Source: RGDT01 sp964630925 (GTDB lineage: Bacteria; Planctomycetota; Planctomycetia; Gemmatales; Gemmataceae). Taken from it: 64,000 nt of DNA. Below are positions 27,684 to 36,338 of the stretch, piece after piece. The notes under the pieces are model-generated. The model was not told the origin of the DNA. It searched no databases and saw nothing but the letters and a program-made list of their open reading frames with translations. The position numbers and the translations under genes were made by a program. Position 1 is the stretch's first letter. Each line of letters opens with the position of its first letter. The stretch covers positions 182,840-246,839 of the forward strand of contig CAZVZK010000001.1 of assembly GCA_964630925.1 (NCBI GenBank), in the 5' to 3' direction.

Positions 27684-28565
27684 TCAGGACTCCTGCTGGC
27701 TGATGGTCACCTTGTGGATCACCGCGGGCTTGACGGGGCGGCGTCCGCCGACGATGTCCTTGTCCTCACTGGCGACCGGTCCACTGAGTATCTTACGGGC
27801 CACGTCCAGACCCGTCGTGACTTTTCCGAACAAGGTCGTGGCGCCGTCGAGGGAGGGGGCCGCCGTCATCGAAATGTAGAAGCGGCAGGCGGCCGAATGC
27901 TCCTCGGGCCCGCGGCAGGCGCCCACGACGCCCTCCTCGTGCTTCATGACCGAGGGCGGCGTCAATTCGTCCTTGAGCCAGTAGCCGATGTGGCCCTGCC
28001 CGGCCTCGCCGGAGCACTCGGGGCAGCCGGCCTCGATGCTCTCGAAGGTGCCGGCCTCGGTGACCTCCTTCCGGAGGCGTTCGAAGGTGAGGCCGTCGTA
28101 GTAGCCGGCGCGGGCCAGGGCGACGAAGTTGCGGACGTGGTTGGGGGCCTGCTCGTGCAGGAGGGTCATCTGGACGACGCCCTCGCTGGTCTGCAATTCG
28201 GCGGTGTAGGTGATCTTCTTCCCGGCGGGCGAGGTGAAGCGGATGGAGGCCCAGGCGGCATCGACGCCGTCGAGGACGGCGATCACGGGCTTGCCGCTGC
28301 GGAGGCAGTCGGGCGGGCGCATGCTGCTGGCCGGCGGGTTATCGGGGCCACGTGTGGCCTCGGCGAACGGCATGTGGAACTTGTCGCTCGGGGCGGCCTT
28401 CGCCACGACGGAGGCCTTGCCGGGCTCGGGGTCGGCGGGCTTGCCCTCGGGTGTGGTTGGCTTCGTTGAGTCGGCGGCGGTGTCGGGGGGCGCGGCCTTC
28501 TGGCCGCAGCCGGCGGCCAGGCCGGCGAGCAGCAGGGCGGCGGCGAGATGGCGGAGGGTGCTCAT
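27684..28565 (-). CDS. Lipoprotein peptidyl-prolyl isomerase, cyclophilin type
   Basis: 293 residues. The signal peptide ends in a lipobox (LLAGLAAGC, Cys about residue 20), followed by a Pro/Lys/Thr-rich linker. The cyclophilin domain in the C-terminal half has EQAPNHVRNFVALARAGYYD, GLTFERL, FYISMTAAPSLDGATTLFGK and VTTGLDVARKI. Several catalytic positions of classical cyclophilins are changed, and an insert with cysteines (GCPECSGEAGQG) is present, so isomerase activity is likely but not certain. Probably anchored on the periplasmic side. A good promoter lies 53-81 bp upstream. Confidence 0.82.
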   Translation of the reverse strand: MSTLRHLAAALLLAGLAAGCGQKAAPPDTAADSTKPTTPEGKPADPEPGKASVVAKAAPSDKFHMPFAEATRGPDNPPASSMRPPDCLRSGKPVIAVLDGVDAAWASIRFTSPAGKKITYTAELQTSEGVVQMTLLHEQAPNHVRNFVALARAGYYDGLTFERLRKEVTEAGTFESIEAGCPECSGEAGQGHIGYWLKDELTPPSVMKHEEGVVGACRGPEEHSAACRFYISMTAAPSLDGATTLFGKVTTGLDVARKILSGPVASEDKDIVGGRRPVKPAVIHKVTISQQES

Positions 28566-28617
28566 GGTCGTCCTCGACGGGGAACGTCCGGCGCGAACGG
28601 CGGCCGGGCCGGGCGGG

Positions 28618-28646
28618 ACGATAGTGCGGGGGTGGGCGCGGGTCAA
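28618..28646 (-). promoter_or_regulatory. Sigma-70-type promoter of the cyclophilin gene
   Basis: On the minus strand TTGACC (28,646-28,641) and TATCGT (28,623-28,618) are spaced by 17 bp. The start of transcription would be near 28,611, about 45 nt before the ATG at 28565. Confidence 0.6.
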
Positions 28647-28692
28647 GGCGGATCGGGCGATACGATGGGAGTAACCGACCAGGCGGGGGTGG

Positions 28693-28869
28693 GAATTAGA
28701 CGGAAGGAGACAGGTGGGATGGCCGGGGTGGGGCGAGTTGCATTGCATTGCACCCCCCCAGGCAACCCCCTGCAATGCAAATTCACTGCGGAATTTGCAT
28801 TTCAGGGCGAGTGGTCAGGCCACCCACGCCCGTGCCGTGGCCGCCCTCCACGTCTCATTCTGTCTAACC
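28693..28869. repeat. MITE-like 177-bp palindromic element, copy 2
   Basis: Inverted ends read GAATTAGACGGAAGGAGACA (left) and, in reverse, GGGTTAGACAGAATGAGACG (right). The core is nearly identical to copy 1 and contains the perfect hairpin ATGCAAATTC-ACTGCG-GAATTTGCAT. It occupies the 432-bp gap between the divergent cyclophilin and macro-domain genes. The remaining 128 bp to the macro-domain start show nothing recognisable. Confidence 0.78.
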
Positions 28870-28997
28870 CCACAGGCCGGGTGAACCGCTACAGATGGGA
28901 GACCAGAGTGTCAGCCGGGTTTGTCCTTGACGGGCGGGCTCGTTCCATGTGTGATGGCCGCGTGGCGCTGTGGAATCACATGGCTCGGGGCAACGCG

Positions 28998-29540
28998 ATG
29001 CGGCTGCACCTCGTTGATGCTGATGCAACAGCCGCCATCGCCTTGCGGGACGCCTTCCGGTCCTTCCCGGAAGTGCAGGTCTCGCACGGGGATCTCCTGG
29101 CCGTCGCTGAAAACACGGTCGTTTCACCCGCCAATGCGTATGGCTTCATGGACGGTGGCATCGATGCCGCCTTCCGCCGTTTCTTCGGCGCTGGTGTCGA
29201 GGGCCGAGTGCGCGAAGCCGTCGGCCGCCGTCCAGAAGGCCATCTCCCGATCGGAGCGAGCCTGGTCGTTCACACCGGGGACGAGCGGATTCCCTACATG
29301 ATCGTCGCCCCGACCATGTTGACGCCGGAGCCGATTGACAGCCAGAGCTGCTACCGGGCCATGCGCGCCGTGTTACGGATCGCCGCAGCGCATGAGGAGG
29401 TTGGCCGGGCGGTGTACTGTCCCGGCCTTGGCACCGGCGTAGGTCAAGTGCCGCCGGAAGTCGCGGCGCGAGAGATGGCCGAGGCGTACAGGGACTGGAC
29501 GAAAGCCGTCGAACCAGGTGCCAAAGAAGGACGGGCATGA
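28998..29540 (+). CDS. Macro-domain protein
   Basis: 180 residues. The fold is indicated by MRLHLVDADATAAIALRDAF, then GDLLAVAENTVVSPANAYGF with MDGGIDAAFRRFFG, the conserved N-A-x-G-x-x-x-x-G-G-I-D ligand loop of macro domains, and CPGLGTGVGQVPPEVAAREM. Macro domains bind or hydrolyse ADP-ribose derivatives; this subtype resembles stand-alone phage/bacterial proteins, and the target is unknown. The ATG at 28998 begins directly at the domain. Its stop overlaps the next start (ATGA). Confidence 0.82.
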   Translation: MRLHLVDADATAAIALRDAFRSFPEVQVSHGDLLAVAENTVVSPANAYGFMDGGIDAAFRRFFGAGVEGRVREAVGRRPEGHLPIGASLVVHTGDERIPYMIVAPTMLTPEPIDSQSCYRAMRAVLRIAAAHEEVGRAVYCPGLGTGVGQVPPEVAAREMAEAYRDWTKAVEPGAKEGRA

Positions 29541-30010
29541 GCGACGTGGCATCCCAAGCGGCAGTCCTCGCGGGTGGCCGTGGCGTCTGGAGCGCGACCC
29601 CGTGGGACTCCTCGAGCCTTCGCTCCCTCTGGCTGTCGGAGGACGGCTCCGGCGAGCTGATTTACGGGTACGGCCAGACCATCTACGCCCGGATCCGCTG
29701 CCGGTGGGAAGTCGTGTCCCCTGGGCGGCTCCGGCTGACCTACCTGGAATCGCCGCCGTACCAGCAGTTCCGGGGGTACACCCCGCCGGACGACAATCAC
29801 GTCCGCGAGCTGGGCTTCGTCCTGACCGCGGGCGAGGTCGCAGGCGTGGAGAGCGTTGTCGCACAGCCCTATCGGTTCCGCTGGACGCTGGAGCTGTCTG
29901 AGCCGCCGTGGCCCTCTGCGCTGAAGTTGCCCTACGAGGTACCCCGCGTGTTCTACGGGCATCGCGAGGCCGGCAAGCCGGACGCCGGGTCAGAGCATCC
30001 CGCGGTGTAG
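29537..30010 (+). CDS. Hypothetical protein coupled to the macro-domain gene
   Basis: 157 residues of unknown family. It is rich in aromatic and beta-forming residues (GELIYGYGQTIYARIRCRWE, RLRLTYLESPPYQQFRGYTP), suggesting a compact beta-barrel or sandwich cytoplasmic protein. No signal peptide or membrane segment is seen. The start overlaps the macro-domain stop by 4 bp, so the two products are probably made together. A role in the same pathway is inferred from this coupling alone. Confidence 0.65.
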   Translation: MSDVASQAAVLAGGRGVWSATPWDSSSLRSLWLSEDGSGELIYGYGQTIYARIRCRWEVVSPGRLRLTYLESPPYQQFRGYTPPDDNHVRELGFVLTAGEVAGVESVVAQPYRFRWTLELSEPPWPSALKLPYEVPRVFYGHREAGKPDAGSEHPAV

Positions 30011-30144
30011 CGCGGGTCTGGCACCGGGCGATGGCCGTGCGATACGATATGGGGGAAGGATCGCCATCCGGGTGGCCCCACTCGGCGCATGGGCGATTTC
30101 CTGAAACAGGCGGGCCGTCAGGCCGGGACGAGCAGGGGGTGACG

Positions 30145-32268
30145 ATGGCCGGCCTCTCCGACAGAATCCTCGCCCTGGTCCGCAAGCGCGGCTACCAGCC
30201 CCTCAAGGCCAAGGACCTCGCACGCAAACTCGGCGTCAACACGCCGCATTACCCCGAGTTCAAACGGGCCCTCCGCGACCTCGTCCGCGACGGCCAGATC
30301 GTCGTCGGCAAGAACGACACCCTCCGCCCCGCCGCCCCGCACGGCTCCGTCACCGGCGTCTTCCGCCGGACCAGCCTCGGCGCCGGCATCGTCCGCCCCA
30401 ACGCCGTCGATGGCCGCACCGGGCCGGAGGTGCGCATCCCCGAGGAGTCGTGCCGCGACGCCGCCACCGGCGACACCGTGCTCGTCAGCGTCCTCAAACG
30501 CCCCGGCCGGCCGGACCAGCTCCCCACGGGGCGCGTGGTCCGCGTGGTCGAGCGGGCCACCCACCAGTTCGTCGGCACCTACCACGAGCGCGACGGCGAA
30601 GGGCTGGTGCGTGTCGATGGCGGCATCTTCACGCACTCCGTGGCGGTCGGCGATCCAGGGGCCAAGGGCGCGAAGCCGAACGATAAGGTCGTCATCGAAA
30701 TGGTGCGCTTCCCCACGCCGGACGACCGCGGCGAGGCGGTGCTGACGGAGGTGCTGGGCCCCCACGGGCAGCCTGGTGTGGACACCCTGTCGGTGATCCG
30801 CGCCTACGGCCTGCCGGACGCCTTCCCCGAGGACGCGCTCGAGGAGGCACGCAAGGCCGCGGAGGCGTTCGACGAGACGGACCTCCTGGGCCGCGAGGAC
30901 TTCACGAGTACGCTCGTTGTCACCATCGACCCGGTAGACGCGCGCGACTTCGACGACGCCGTCGGCGTCATCCGCCACGACAACGGGCACTGGGAATTGA
31001 GCGTCCACATCGCCGACGTGGGGCACTTCGCCCCGCCGGGCGGGCCGCTCGACCGCGAGGCGCGGAAGCGGGCGACGAGCGTGTACCTGCCGCAGCGCGT
31101 CATCCCGATGTTCCCCGAGGTGATCAGCAACCACCTCGCCAGCCTCCAGCCGGACCGCGTGCGCTACGTCAAGAGCGCGATCATCTCCTTCTCGCCCGCC
31201 GGCGAGCGCACCGGCGTGCGGTTCGCCGACGGGGCGATCCGCTCGCGGCGGCGTTTCACCTACGAGCAGGTGATGGCGCTGTTCGGCGGGCAGCTGTCCG
31301 TCGAGCCGGAGATCGACGCGATGCTCCTGCGGGCGCGGGAGCTGGCGTTGATCCTGCGGGGGCGTCGCAAGCAGCGGGGGGCGCTGGAATTGGTGGTGCC
31401 CAAGGCGGAGCTTGACTACGACGAGCATGGCAAGGTGGCGGGCGCGCACTTCGCGGTGAACGACCTCAGCCACCAGCTCATCGAGGAGTTCATGCTGGCG
31501 GCCAACGAGGCCGTCGCGTCACACCTCGACTCGCTGGGGGTATCGTTCTTGCGGCGGGTGCATCCGGCGCCGGACCCGCTGCGGATGTCGGCCTTCGCCG
31601 CGTTCGCCCGCAGCCTGGGTTACAAGATGCCGACCGATCATGGCCGCTACGCCCTGCAGAGGGTGCTGGAAACGTCGGAGGGCAGGCCGGAGATGCACGC
31701 GCTGCACTACGCGCTGCTGCGGTCGTTCAAGCAGGCGGTGTACAGCCCCGTCGATGAGGGGCATTTCGCCCTGGCGAGCGACGACTACTGCCACTTCACC
31801 TCGCCGATCCGCCGCTACCCGGACCTGACGATCCACCGCCAGCTCGGCGGCTGGCTGCGGGGCAACAAGGGCGGCGCGGACCTCGCCGAGCTGACGGGCC
31901 TGGGCGATCATTGCTCGAAGATGGAGCGGCGGGCCGAGGCCGCAGAACGCGAGCTGATCAAGGTGCGTCTGCTGGCCTATCTGAGCGACAAGCCGGGGAT
32001 GGAGCTGGACGCGATCATCACGGGGGTGGCGGACTACGGCTTCTTCGCCCAGGGCGAATTCCTGCCGGTGGAGGGGATGGTCCACGTCTCCACCCTGGGG
32101 GACGATTACTACTGGTACGACGAGGCCAGCCACAGCCTGACGGGGCGGCGGACGGGGCGGACGTACCAGCTCGGCGCCAAGGTGCGGGTGGCGGTGGCAC
32201 GCGTCGATCTGCAAAGAAGGCAGCTCGATTTCCGGATCGTCGTGTCACAGCCGCCGAAGAAACGGTGA
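30145..32268 (+). CDS. rnr: Ribonuclease R (RNB family 3'-5' exoribonuclease)
   Basis: 707 residues. It has an N-terminal helix-turn-helix (LALVRKRGYQPLKAKDLARK), cold-shock OB folds, and the RNB catalytic domain with the aspartate cluster TIDPVDARDFDDAV and HIADVGHF. HFTSPIRRYPDLTIHRQL and a C-terminal S1 domain (ITGVADYGFFAQGEFLPVEG, ending at about residue 700) follow. It degrades structured RNA. The ATG at 30145 follows AGGGGG at 7 nt; the longer frame overlaps the previous gene. The Lys-rich tail of E. coli RNase R is mostly absent. Confidence 0.94.
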   Translation: MAGLSDRILALVRKRGYQPLKAKDLARKLGVNTPHYPEFKRALRDLVRDGQIVVGKNDTLRPAAPHGSVTGVFRRTSLGAGIVRPNAVDGRTGPEVRIPEESCRDAATGDTVLVSVLKRPGRPDQLPTGRVVRVVERATHQFVGTYHERDGEGLVRVDGGIFTHSVAVGDPGAKGAKPNDKVVIEMVRFPTPDDRGEAVLTEVLGPHGQPGVDTLSVIRAYGLPDAFPEDALEEARKAAEAFDETDLLGREDFTSTLVVTIDPVDARDFDDAVGVIRHDNGHWELSVHIADVGHFAPPGGPLDREARKRATSVYLPQRVIPMFPEVISNHLASLQPDRVRYVKSAIISFSPAGERTGVRFADGAIRSRRRFTYEQVMALFGGQLSVEPEIDAMLLRARELALILRGRRKQRGALELVVPKAELDYDEHGKVAGAHFAVNDLSHQLIEEFMLAANEAVASHLDSLGVSFLRRVHPAPDPLRMSAFAAFARSLGYKMPTDHGRYALQRVLETSEGRPEMHALHYALLRSFKQAVYSPVDEGHFALASDDYCHFTSPIRRYPDLTIHRQLGGWLRGNKGGADLAELTGLGDHCSKMERRAEAAERELIKVRLLAYLSDKPGMELDAIITGVADYGFFAQGEFLPVEGMVHVSTLGDDYYWYDEASHSLTGRRTGRTYQLGAKVRVAVARVDLQRRQLDFRIVVSQPPKKR

Positions 32269-32296
32269 TCCTACTTGATGACGGGAGGGTGTGTCG

Positions 32297-33526
32297 ATGA
32301 GAACCTGCCTCTGGCTGGGTGTGTGCGCTCTTGTCTTCCTGGCCGTGCCGGCGCGGGCGGACGAGGAGGACGACGACGACACGCCGGCCCGCGCCGACCT
32401 GCGCGTGGTGGCGAAGGCCAATAACACCTTCACCGCCGGGCTGTACGCCCAGCTCGCGAAGAAGGAAGGCAACGTCTTCTTCTCGCCGTTCAGCATCTCC
32501 GCGGCCCTCGGCATGACCAGCGCCGGGGCCAGGGGTGACACGCTCAAGGAGATGGAGAAGGCCCTGCACCTGCCGCCGCAGAAGATCCTCCACCCCGCGA
32601 TGGGCCACCTCCTCCGCGAGCTGTCCGGCAAGGGCGGCAAGCGCCCCTACGAGCTCGCCGTCGCCAACACCCTCTTCGGCCAACAGGGCTACCGCTTCGA
32701 GAAGGGGTTCACCGGACTGCTGGATCGGCACTACGGCGCCGGCATGCAGTTGGTGGACTACAAGACGAACGCGGAGGGGGCGCGCAAGACGATCAACGAC
32801 TGGGCGAAGAAGGAGACACGCGACAAGATCAAGGACCTGATCCAGCCGGGCGTCCTGGACGACATGACGAAGCTCGTCCTCGTCAACGCCATCTACTTCA
32901 AGGGCGACTGGAAGTTCAAGTTCAAGGAAGTCTCGACGATGAGTCAGGACTTCCACCTCGCCGGCGGCAAGACGGTCAAGGCCCCGCTGATGTTCCAGGG
33001 CGGCCAATTCCCGCTCGTCCGCACCGCCGAGGCGTCGATCCTCGAGCTGCCGTACACGGGCGACGAGGTGAGCATGGCGGTCATCCTGCCCAAGGAGAAG
33101 GGCGGGCTGGCGGCGCTGGAGAAGGGGCTGACGGCGGAGAAGTTGGCCGGCTGGCTCGACAGGCTGGGCGCCCCGCAGCGGGTGCTGGTGTGGCTGCCCA
33201 AGTTCAAGTTCGAGCTGGCCTCGGGCCTCAAGCCGGCGCTGATGGCGCTGGGCATGAAGCAGGCGTTCGGCAAGGGCGCCGACCTGTCGGGGATGGACGG
33301 CACGAGCGAGCTGTTCATCAGCGACGTGGTCCACAAGGCGTTCGTGGACGTGAACGAGAAGGGGACCGAGGCGGCGGCGGCGACGGCCGTGGTGGTGAAG
33401 ACGAAGAGCTCCGCCGGCCCCGAAATCCCGGAGTTCCGGGCGGACCACCCGTTCCTGTTCCTGATCCGCGACCGGAAGAGCGGCGCCATCCTGTTCATGG
33501 GCCGGGTGTCTGACCCGACGAAGTGA
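32297..33526 (+). CDS. Secreted serpin 1 (predicted P1 Lys)
   Basis: 409 residues. A signal peptide (MRTCLWLGVCALVFLAVPARA) precedes an acidic stretch EEDDDD and a full serpin domain: GNVFFSPFSISAALGMTSAG, LVLVNAIYFKGDWKFKF, the hinge EKGTEAAAATAVVV and signature FRADHPFLFLI. The hinge alanines fit an inhibitory serpin. Counting from the hinge places P1 at Lys in KTK-SS, so a trypsin-like target is inferred. GGAGGG lies 7 nt before ATG 32297; a GTG two codons upstream is the alternative. It is 28 bp after rnr and followed by a terminator. Confidence 0.93.
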   Translation: MRTCLWLGVCALVFLAVPARADEEDDDDTPARADLRVVAKANNTFTAGLYAQLAKKEGNVFFSPFSISAALGMTSAGARGDTLKEMEKALHLPPQKILHPAMGHLLRELSGKGGKRPYELAVANTLFGQQGYRFEKGFTGLLDRHYGAGMQLVDYKTNAEGARKTINDWAKKETRDKIKDLIQPGVLDDMTKLVLVNAIYFKGDWKFKFKEVSTMSQDFHLAGGKTVKAPLMFQGGQFPLVRTAEASILELPYTGDEVSMAVILPKEKGGLAALEKGLTAEKLAGWLDRLGAPQRVLVWLPKFKFELASGLKPALMALGMKQAFGKGADLSGMDGTSELFISDVVHKAFVDVNEKGTEAAAATAVVVKTKSSAGPEIPEFRADHPFLFLIRDRKSGAILFMGRVSDPTK

Positions 33527-33570
33527 GACAACGTGCGACCCCCTGGAGGGCCTTCGCCTCCAACAAGCTG

Positions 33571-33606
33571 CCCCCGGCGAGCCCCGCTCGCCGGGGGTCG
33601 GCTTTT
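33571..33606 (+). terminator. Intrinsic terminator after serpin 1
   Basis: CCCCCGGCGAG (33,571-33,581) pairs with CTCGCCGGGGG (33,587-33,597) around CCCCG, followed by TCGGCTTTT. Confidence 0.75.
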
Positions 33607-33635
33607 CACGGCGGGGGGGCTGCGGTGAACAAGAT

Positions 33636-33711
33636 CTGGCTGTTCTCTTGGCTGTTCACTGGCTGTTCTTTGCTTTACTAACCCCTAACCCCTAACCCCT
33701 AACCCCTGTCG
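33636..33711. repeat. Two abutting microsatellite-like tandem repeats
   Basis: Three 12-bp units beginning TGGCTGTTC (followed by TCT, ACT and TTT) run from about 33,637 to 33,671. Then come about five 7-bp units TAACCCC from about 33,678 to 33,711. They lie between the serpin 1 terminator and serpin 2. Confidence 0.85.
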
Positions 33712-33784
33712 CCGGTGTCCTGTCTGGGCGGTGATTCTCGCTCTTGCTTATGGGGGGATCTTGTCGCGAGAGTGAGACACACAC

Positions 33785-34966
33785 ATGAGCGCCTTCGTGC
33801 TGGTCGCCATCCTGGCCCAACAGGCCATCCACGCCGCCGCGCCCCCGCCGACGCCGGCGGCGGGGCCGCGGGGCGTCCGTGAGGGCAACGCCCGCTTCGC
33901 GCAGGCGCTGTACGCCGAGCTGGGCAAGGGCGACGGCAACCTGTGCTTCTCGCCGTACTCCATCTCGGCGGCGTTCGGCATGCTCTCCGCGGGGGCGCGG
34001 GGCGAGACGCTGGCCCAGGTCGAGAAGGCGTTCCACCTCCCGCCGCAGGCCGAGCTGCACCCGGCGATGAAGGCGCTCCGGGATGAGCTGGCCCGCCGCA
34101 ACGGCAAGGCCGTCGAGCTGCTCACGGCCAACGCCCTGTGGGCGCAGTCCGGCTACCCGGTGCTGCCGGCGTTCAACGAGACGCTGAAGGCCAGCCACGG
34201 GGCCGAGATGGACACGGCGGACTTCAGCCGGGAGCCGGAGGTGTCGCGGCTGATGCTCAACCGCTGGGTCGCCCTCCAGACACGCCGCAAGATCAAGGAC
34301 CTGTTCCCCGAGGGGAGCATCACCCCGGCCACGCGCCTCGTGCTGGCGAACGCGGTCTTCTTCGAGGCGGCATGGGTGAAGAAGTTCAAGGTGGAGCACA
34401 CGAAGGCCGGCGTCTTCCACGCCCCGGCTGGCGACGTGCAGGCGCAGATGATGTCCCAGACCGGGCACTTCCTCACCGGCGCGACGAAGGCGTCCCGGCT
34501 GATCGAGCTGCCGTTCGCCGGCGGCGAGCTGGTGCTGACGCTGGCGGCGGCGCGCGACGGCCTCGCCGCCGTGGAGAAGGAGCTGGCGTCCGGCGACCTC
34601 CTCGCCGCCCTGCCGACGATGAAGGACGCACGCGTCGCCCTCAGGATGCCGCGGTTCAAGCTGGCGACCTCGGCCGACCTGATCCCGGCGCTCAAGGCCC
34701 TGGGGGTGACGAGCCTCTTCGGGAAGGCCGACCTGCGCGGCATCACGGAGTCGGAGCCCTTGACCGTCTCGGGGGTGTTCCACAAGGCGATGATCGAGAT
34801 CGACGAGGAGGGCGGCAGGGCGGCCGCGGCGACGGGCATCGTGATCGACAGCCGCTCCTCGCCCATGAAGTTCGACCTGGACCGCCCGTTCCTGTTCCTG
34901 CTGCGTGACCGCACGACGGGGACGGTGCTGTTCCTCGGCCGCGTCACGGACCCGACCAAGGGTTGA
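33785..34966 (+). CDS. Secreted serpin 2 (predicted P1 Arg)
   Basis: 393 residues. A short signal peptide (MSAFVLVAILAQQAIHAAAP) is followed by a Pro-rich linker and the serpin core: GNLCFSPYSISAAFGMLSAG, LVLANAVFFEAAWVKKFKV, hinge EEGGRAAAATGIVI and signature FDLDRPFLFLL. P14 is Gly rather than the usual Thr/Ser, which is uncommon but tolerated in some members. P1 is predicted as Arg in DSR-SS. It is about 45 percent similar by eye to serpin 1 over the core, consistent with tandem duplication. Confidence 0.93.
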   Translation: MSAFVLVAILAQQAIHAAAPPPTPAAGPRGVREGNARFAQALYAELGKGDGNLCFSPYSISAAFGMLSAGARGETLAQVEKAFHLPPQAELHPAMKALRDELARRNGKAVELLTANALWAQSGYPVLPAFNETLKASHGAEMDTADFSREPEVSRLMLNRWVALQTRRKIKDLFPEGSITPATRLVLANAVFFEAAWVKKFKVEHTKAGVFHAPAGDVQAQMMSQTGHFLTGATKASRLIELPFAGGELVLTLAAARDGLAAVEKELASGDLLAALPTMKDARVALRMPRFKLATSADLIPALKALGVTSLFGKADLRGITESEPLTVSGVFHKAMIEIDEEGGRAAAATGIVIDSRSSPMKFDLDRPFLFLLRDRTTGTVLFLGRVTDPTKG

Positions 34967-35049
34967 ACGCCGCCCGCGGATTCTGTCCGGAAGGAGGGCG
35001 GGCATCCGTTCAGTTCGGAGGAGCCACCGCGCTAACTCCGGAGCCCGCC

Positions 35050-36312
35050 ATGAACATCCGGCTCTTCCCGGCCGCCCTCGCCCTCGCCGTGGCGGCCTGT
35101 TCCCCGCCGCCCCCCACGCCCACGCCCACGCCCACGCCTTCCGCCCCGGCCAAGCCGCCCGGGGCCGAGGAGGCCGTGACACCCGGCGCCGGCTGGGACG
35201 ACGGCGACCCGCTGGTCCGGGGCGCGAATCGCTTCGGGGCGGCCCTCTACGGACGACTCAAGGCGGGGAAGGGCAATCTGCTTTTCTCCCCGTACTCCCT
35301 ACACACCGCGTTGGCGATGCTGTCGGCCGGCACGGCGGGGAAGACGCTCACAGAGCTTGAGCAGGTGTTGGGCCTGCCACCCCAGGCCCAGCTCCATCCG
35401 GCGGCGCGGGCCTTGGCCTCGGCGCTGGAGACCCGCCAGAAGGGCCTGACGCTTACGGCCGCCAGCTCGGCATGGCCCGCCGCCGAGAGGACCGTCCGCC
35501 CTGACTTCCTCCGCCTCCTACGGACGGAGTACGGCGCGGAGGCGACGACGCTCGACTTCACGCAGCGGGAGGCGGCCCGCCGCGACATCAACACCTGGGC
35601 GAGCAAGAAGACGGCGGGGCTGATCCCCGAGCTGCTCGGTGAGCCGCCCCCCGCCGCCAGCGCGCTGTGCCTCGCCAACGCCATCCATTTCAAGGGCGCG
35701 TGGGTGCACGCGTTCCGGAAGGACGCGACGGCGCCGGGTGACTTCCACACGCCCGACGGCACACGGCGGACACCGTTCATGCGCCTCGCGGCGAAGCTGA
35801 GAGCGGGCACCGTCGGCCCGGCGGAGGTGGTCGAGCTGCCCTTCGTCGGCGACGGCCTGAGGCTGGTCATCGCGGCCCCCAAGGTGGGCCAGACGCTCGA
35901 CTCTGTCGAGCGTGCGCTGATCTCCGGACGGCTGACCGCCGGCCTGGCGGGGCTGAACGCCGAGAAGGTCAACCTCGCGCTCCCGCGTTTCCGCCTCTCC
36001 TGCGCCCCCCAGGTGACCGAGCACCTTCAGGCCCTCGGCCTCGTTGATGTCTTCACCCTGGGCGCCGACTTCTCACGGGCCTTCTCCGACGACCTCCCCA
36101 CGTCGCTCGACTCGGTCATCCATAAGGCGGTGATGGAGGTGAACGAGGAGGGGGCGGAGGCGGCCGCGGCCACGGCGGTCTTTGCCTACACGCGCGGCGG
36201 GGGCGGCCCGTGGCATTTCCAGCTCGACCGGCCCTTCGTCTTCATGCTCCGCGACACCGGCACCTGGACGGTCCTGCTCGTCGGCCGCGTGGTGGACCCG
36301 ACGAAGGGGTAA
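35050..36312 (+). CDS. Lipoprotein serpin 3 (predicted P1 Arg)
   Basis: 420 residues. It begins MNIRLFPAALALAVAACSPP, a lipoprotein signal with Cys17, then a Thr-Pro repeat linker (PTPTPTPTP). The serpin core has GNLLFSPYSLHTALAMLSAG, ALCLANAIHFKGAWVHAFR, hinge EEGAEAAAATAVFA and signature FQLDRPFVFML. P14 is Ala. P1 is predicted as Arg in YTR-GG. The lipobox decides this start over an upstream in-frame ATG. It would sit on a membrane surface, unlike its two soluble neighbours. It converges on the SPFH gene with a 26-bp gap. Confidence 0.92.
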   Translation: MNIRLFPAALALAVAACSPPPPTPTPTPTPSAPAKPPGAEEAVTPGAGWDDGDPLVRGANRFGAALYGRLKAGKGNLLFSPYSLHTALAMLSAGTAGKTLTELEQVLGLPPQAQLHPAARALASALETRQKGLTLTAASSAWPAAERTVRPDFLRLLRTEYGAEATTLDFTQREAARRDINTWASKKTAGLIPELLGEPPPAASALCLANAIHFKGAWVHAFRKDATAPGDFHTPDGTRRTPFMRLAAKLRAGTVGPAEVVELPFVGDGLRLVIAAPKVGQTLDSVERALISGRLTAGLAGLNAEKVNLALPRFRLSCAPQVTEHLQALGLVDVFTLGADFSRAFSDDLPTSLDSVIHKAVMEVNEEGAEAAAATAVFAYTRGGGGPWHFQLDRPFVFMLRDTGTWTVLLVGRVVDPTKG

Positions 36313-36338
36313 CACGCGGCCCGCGTGCCCTGCCGGAC

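Noticed and set aside
33678..33711. Telomere-like TAACCCC repeat suggesting a linear replicon end
   Set aside because: Only about five units, internal and flanked by normal genes on both sides; a simple tandem repeat is the better explanation.
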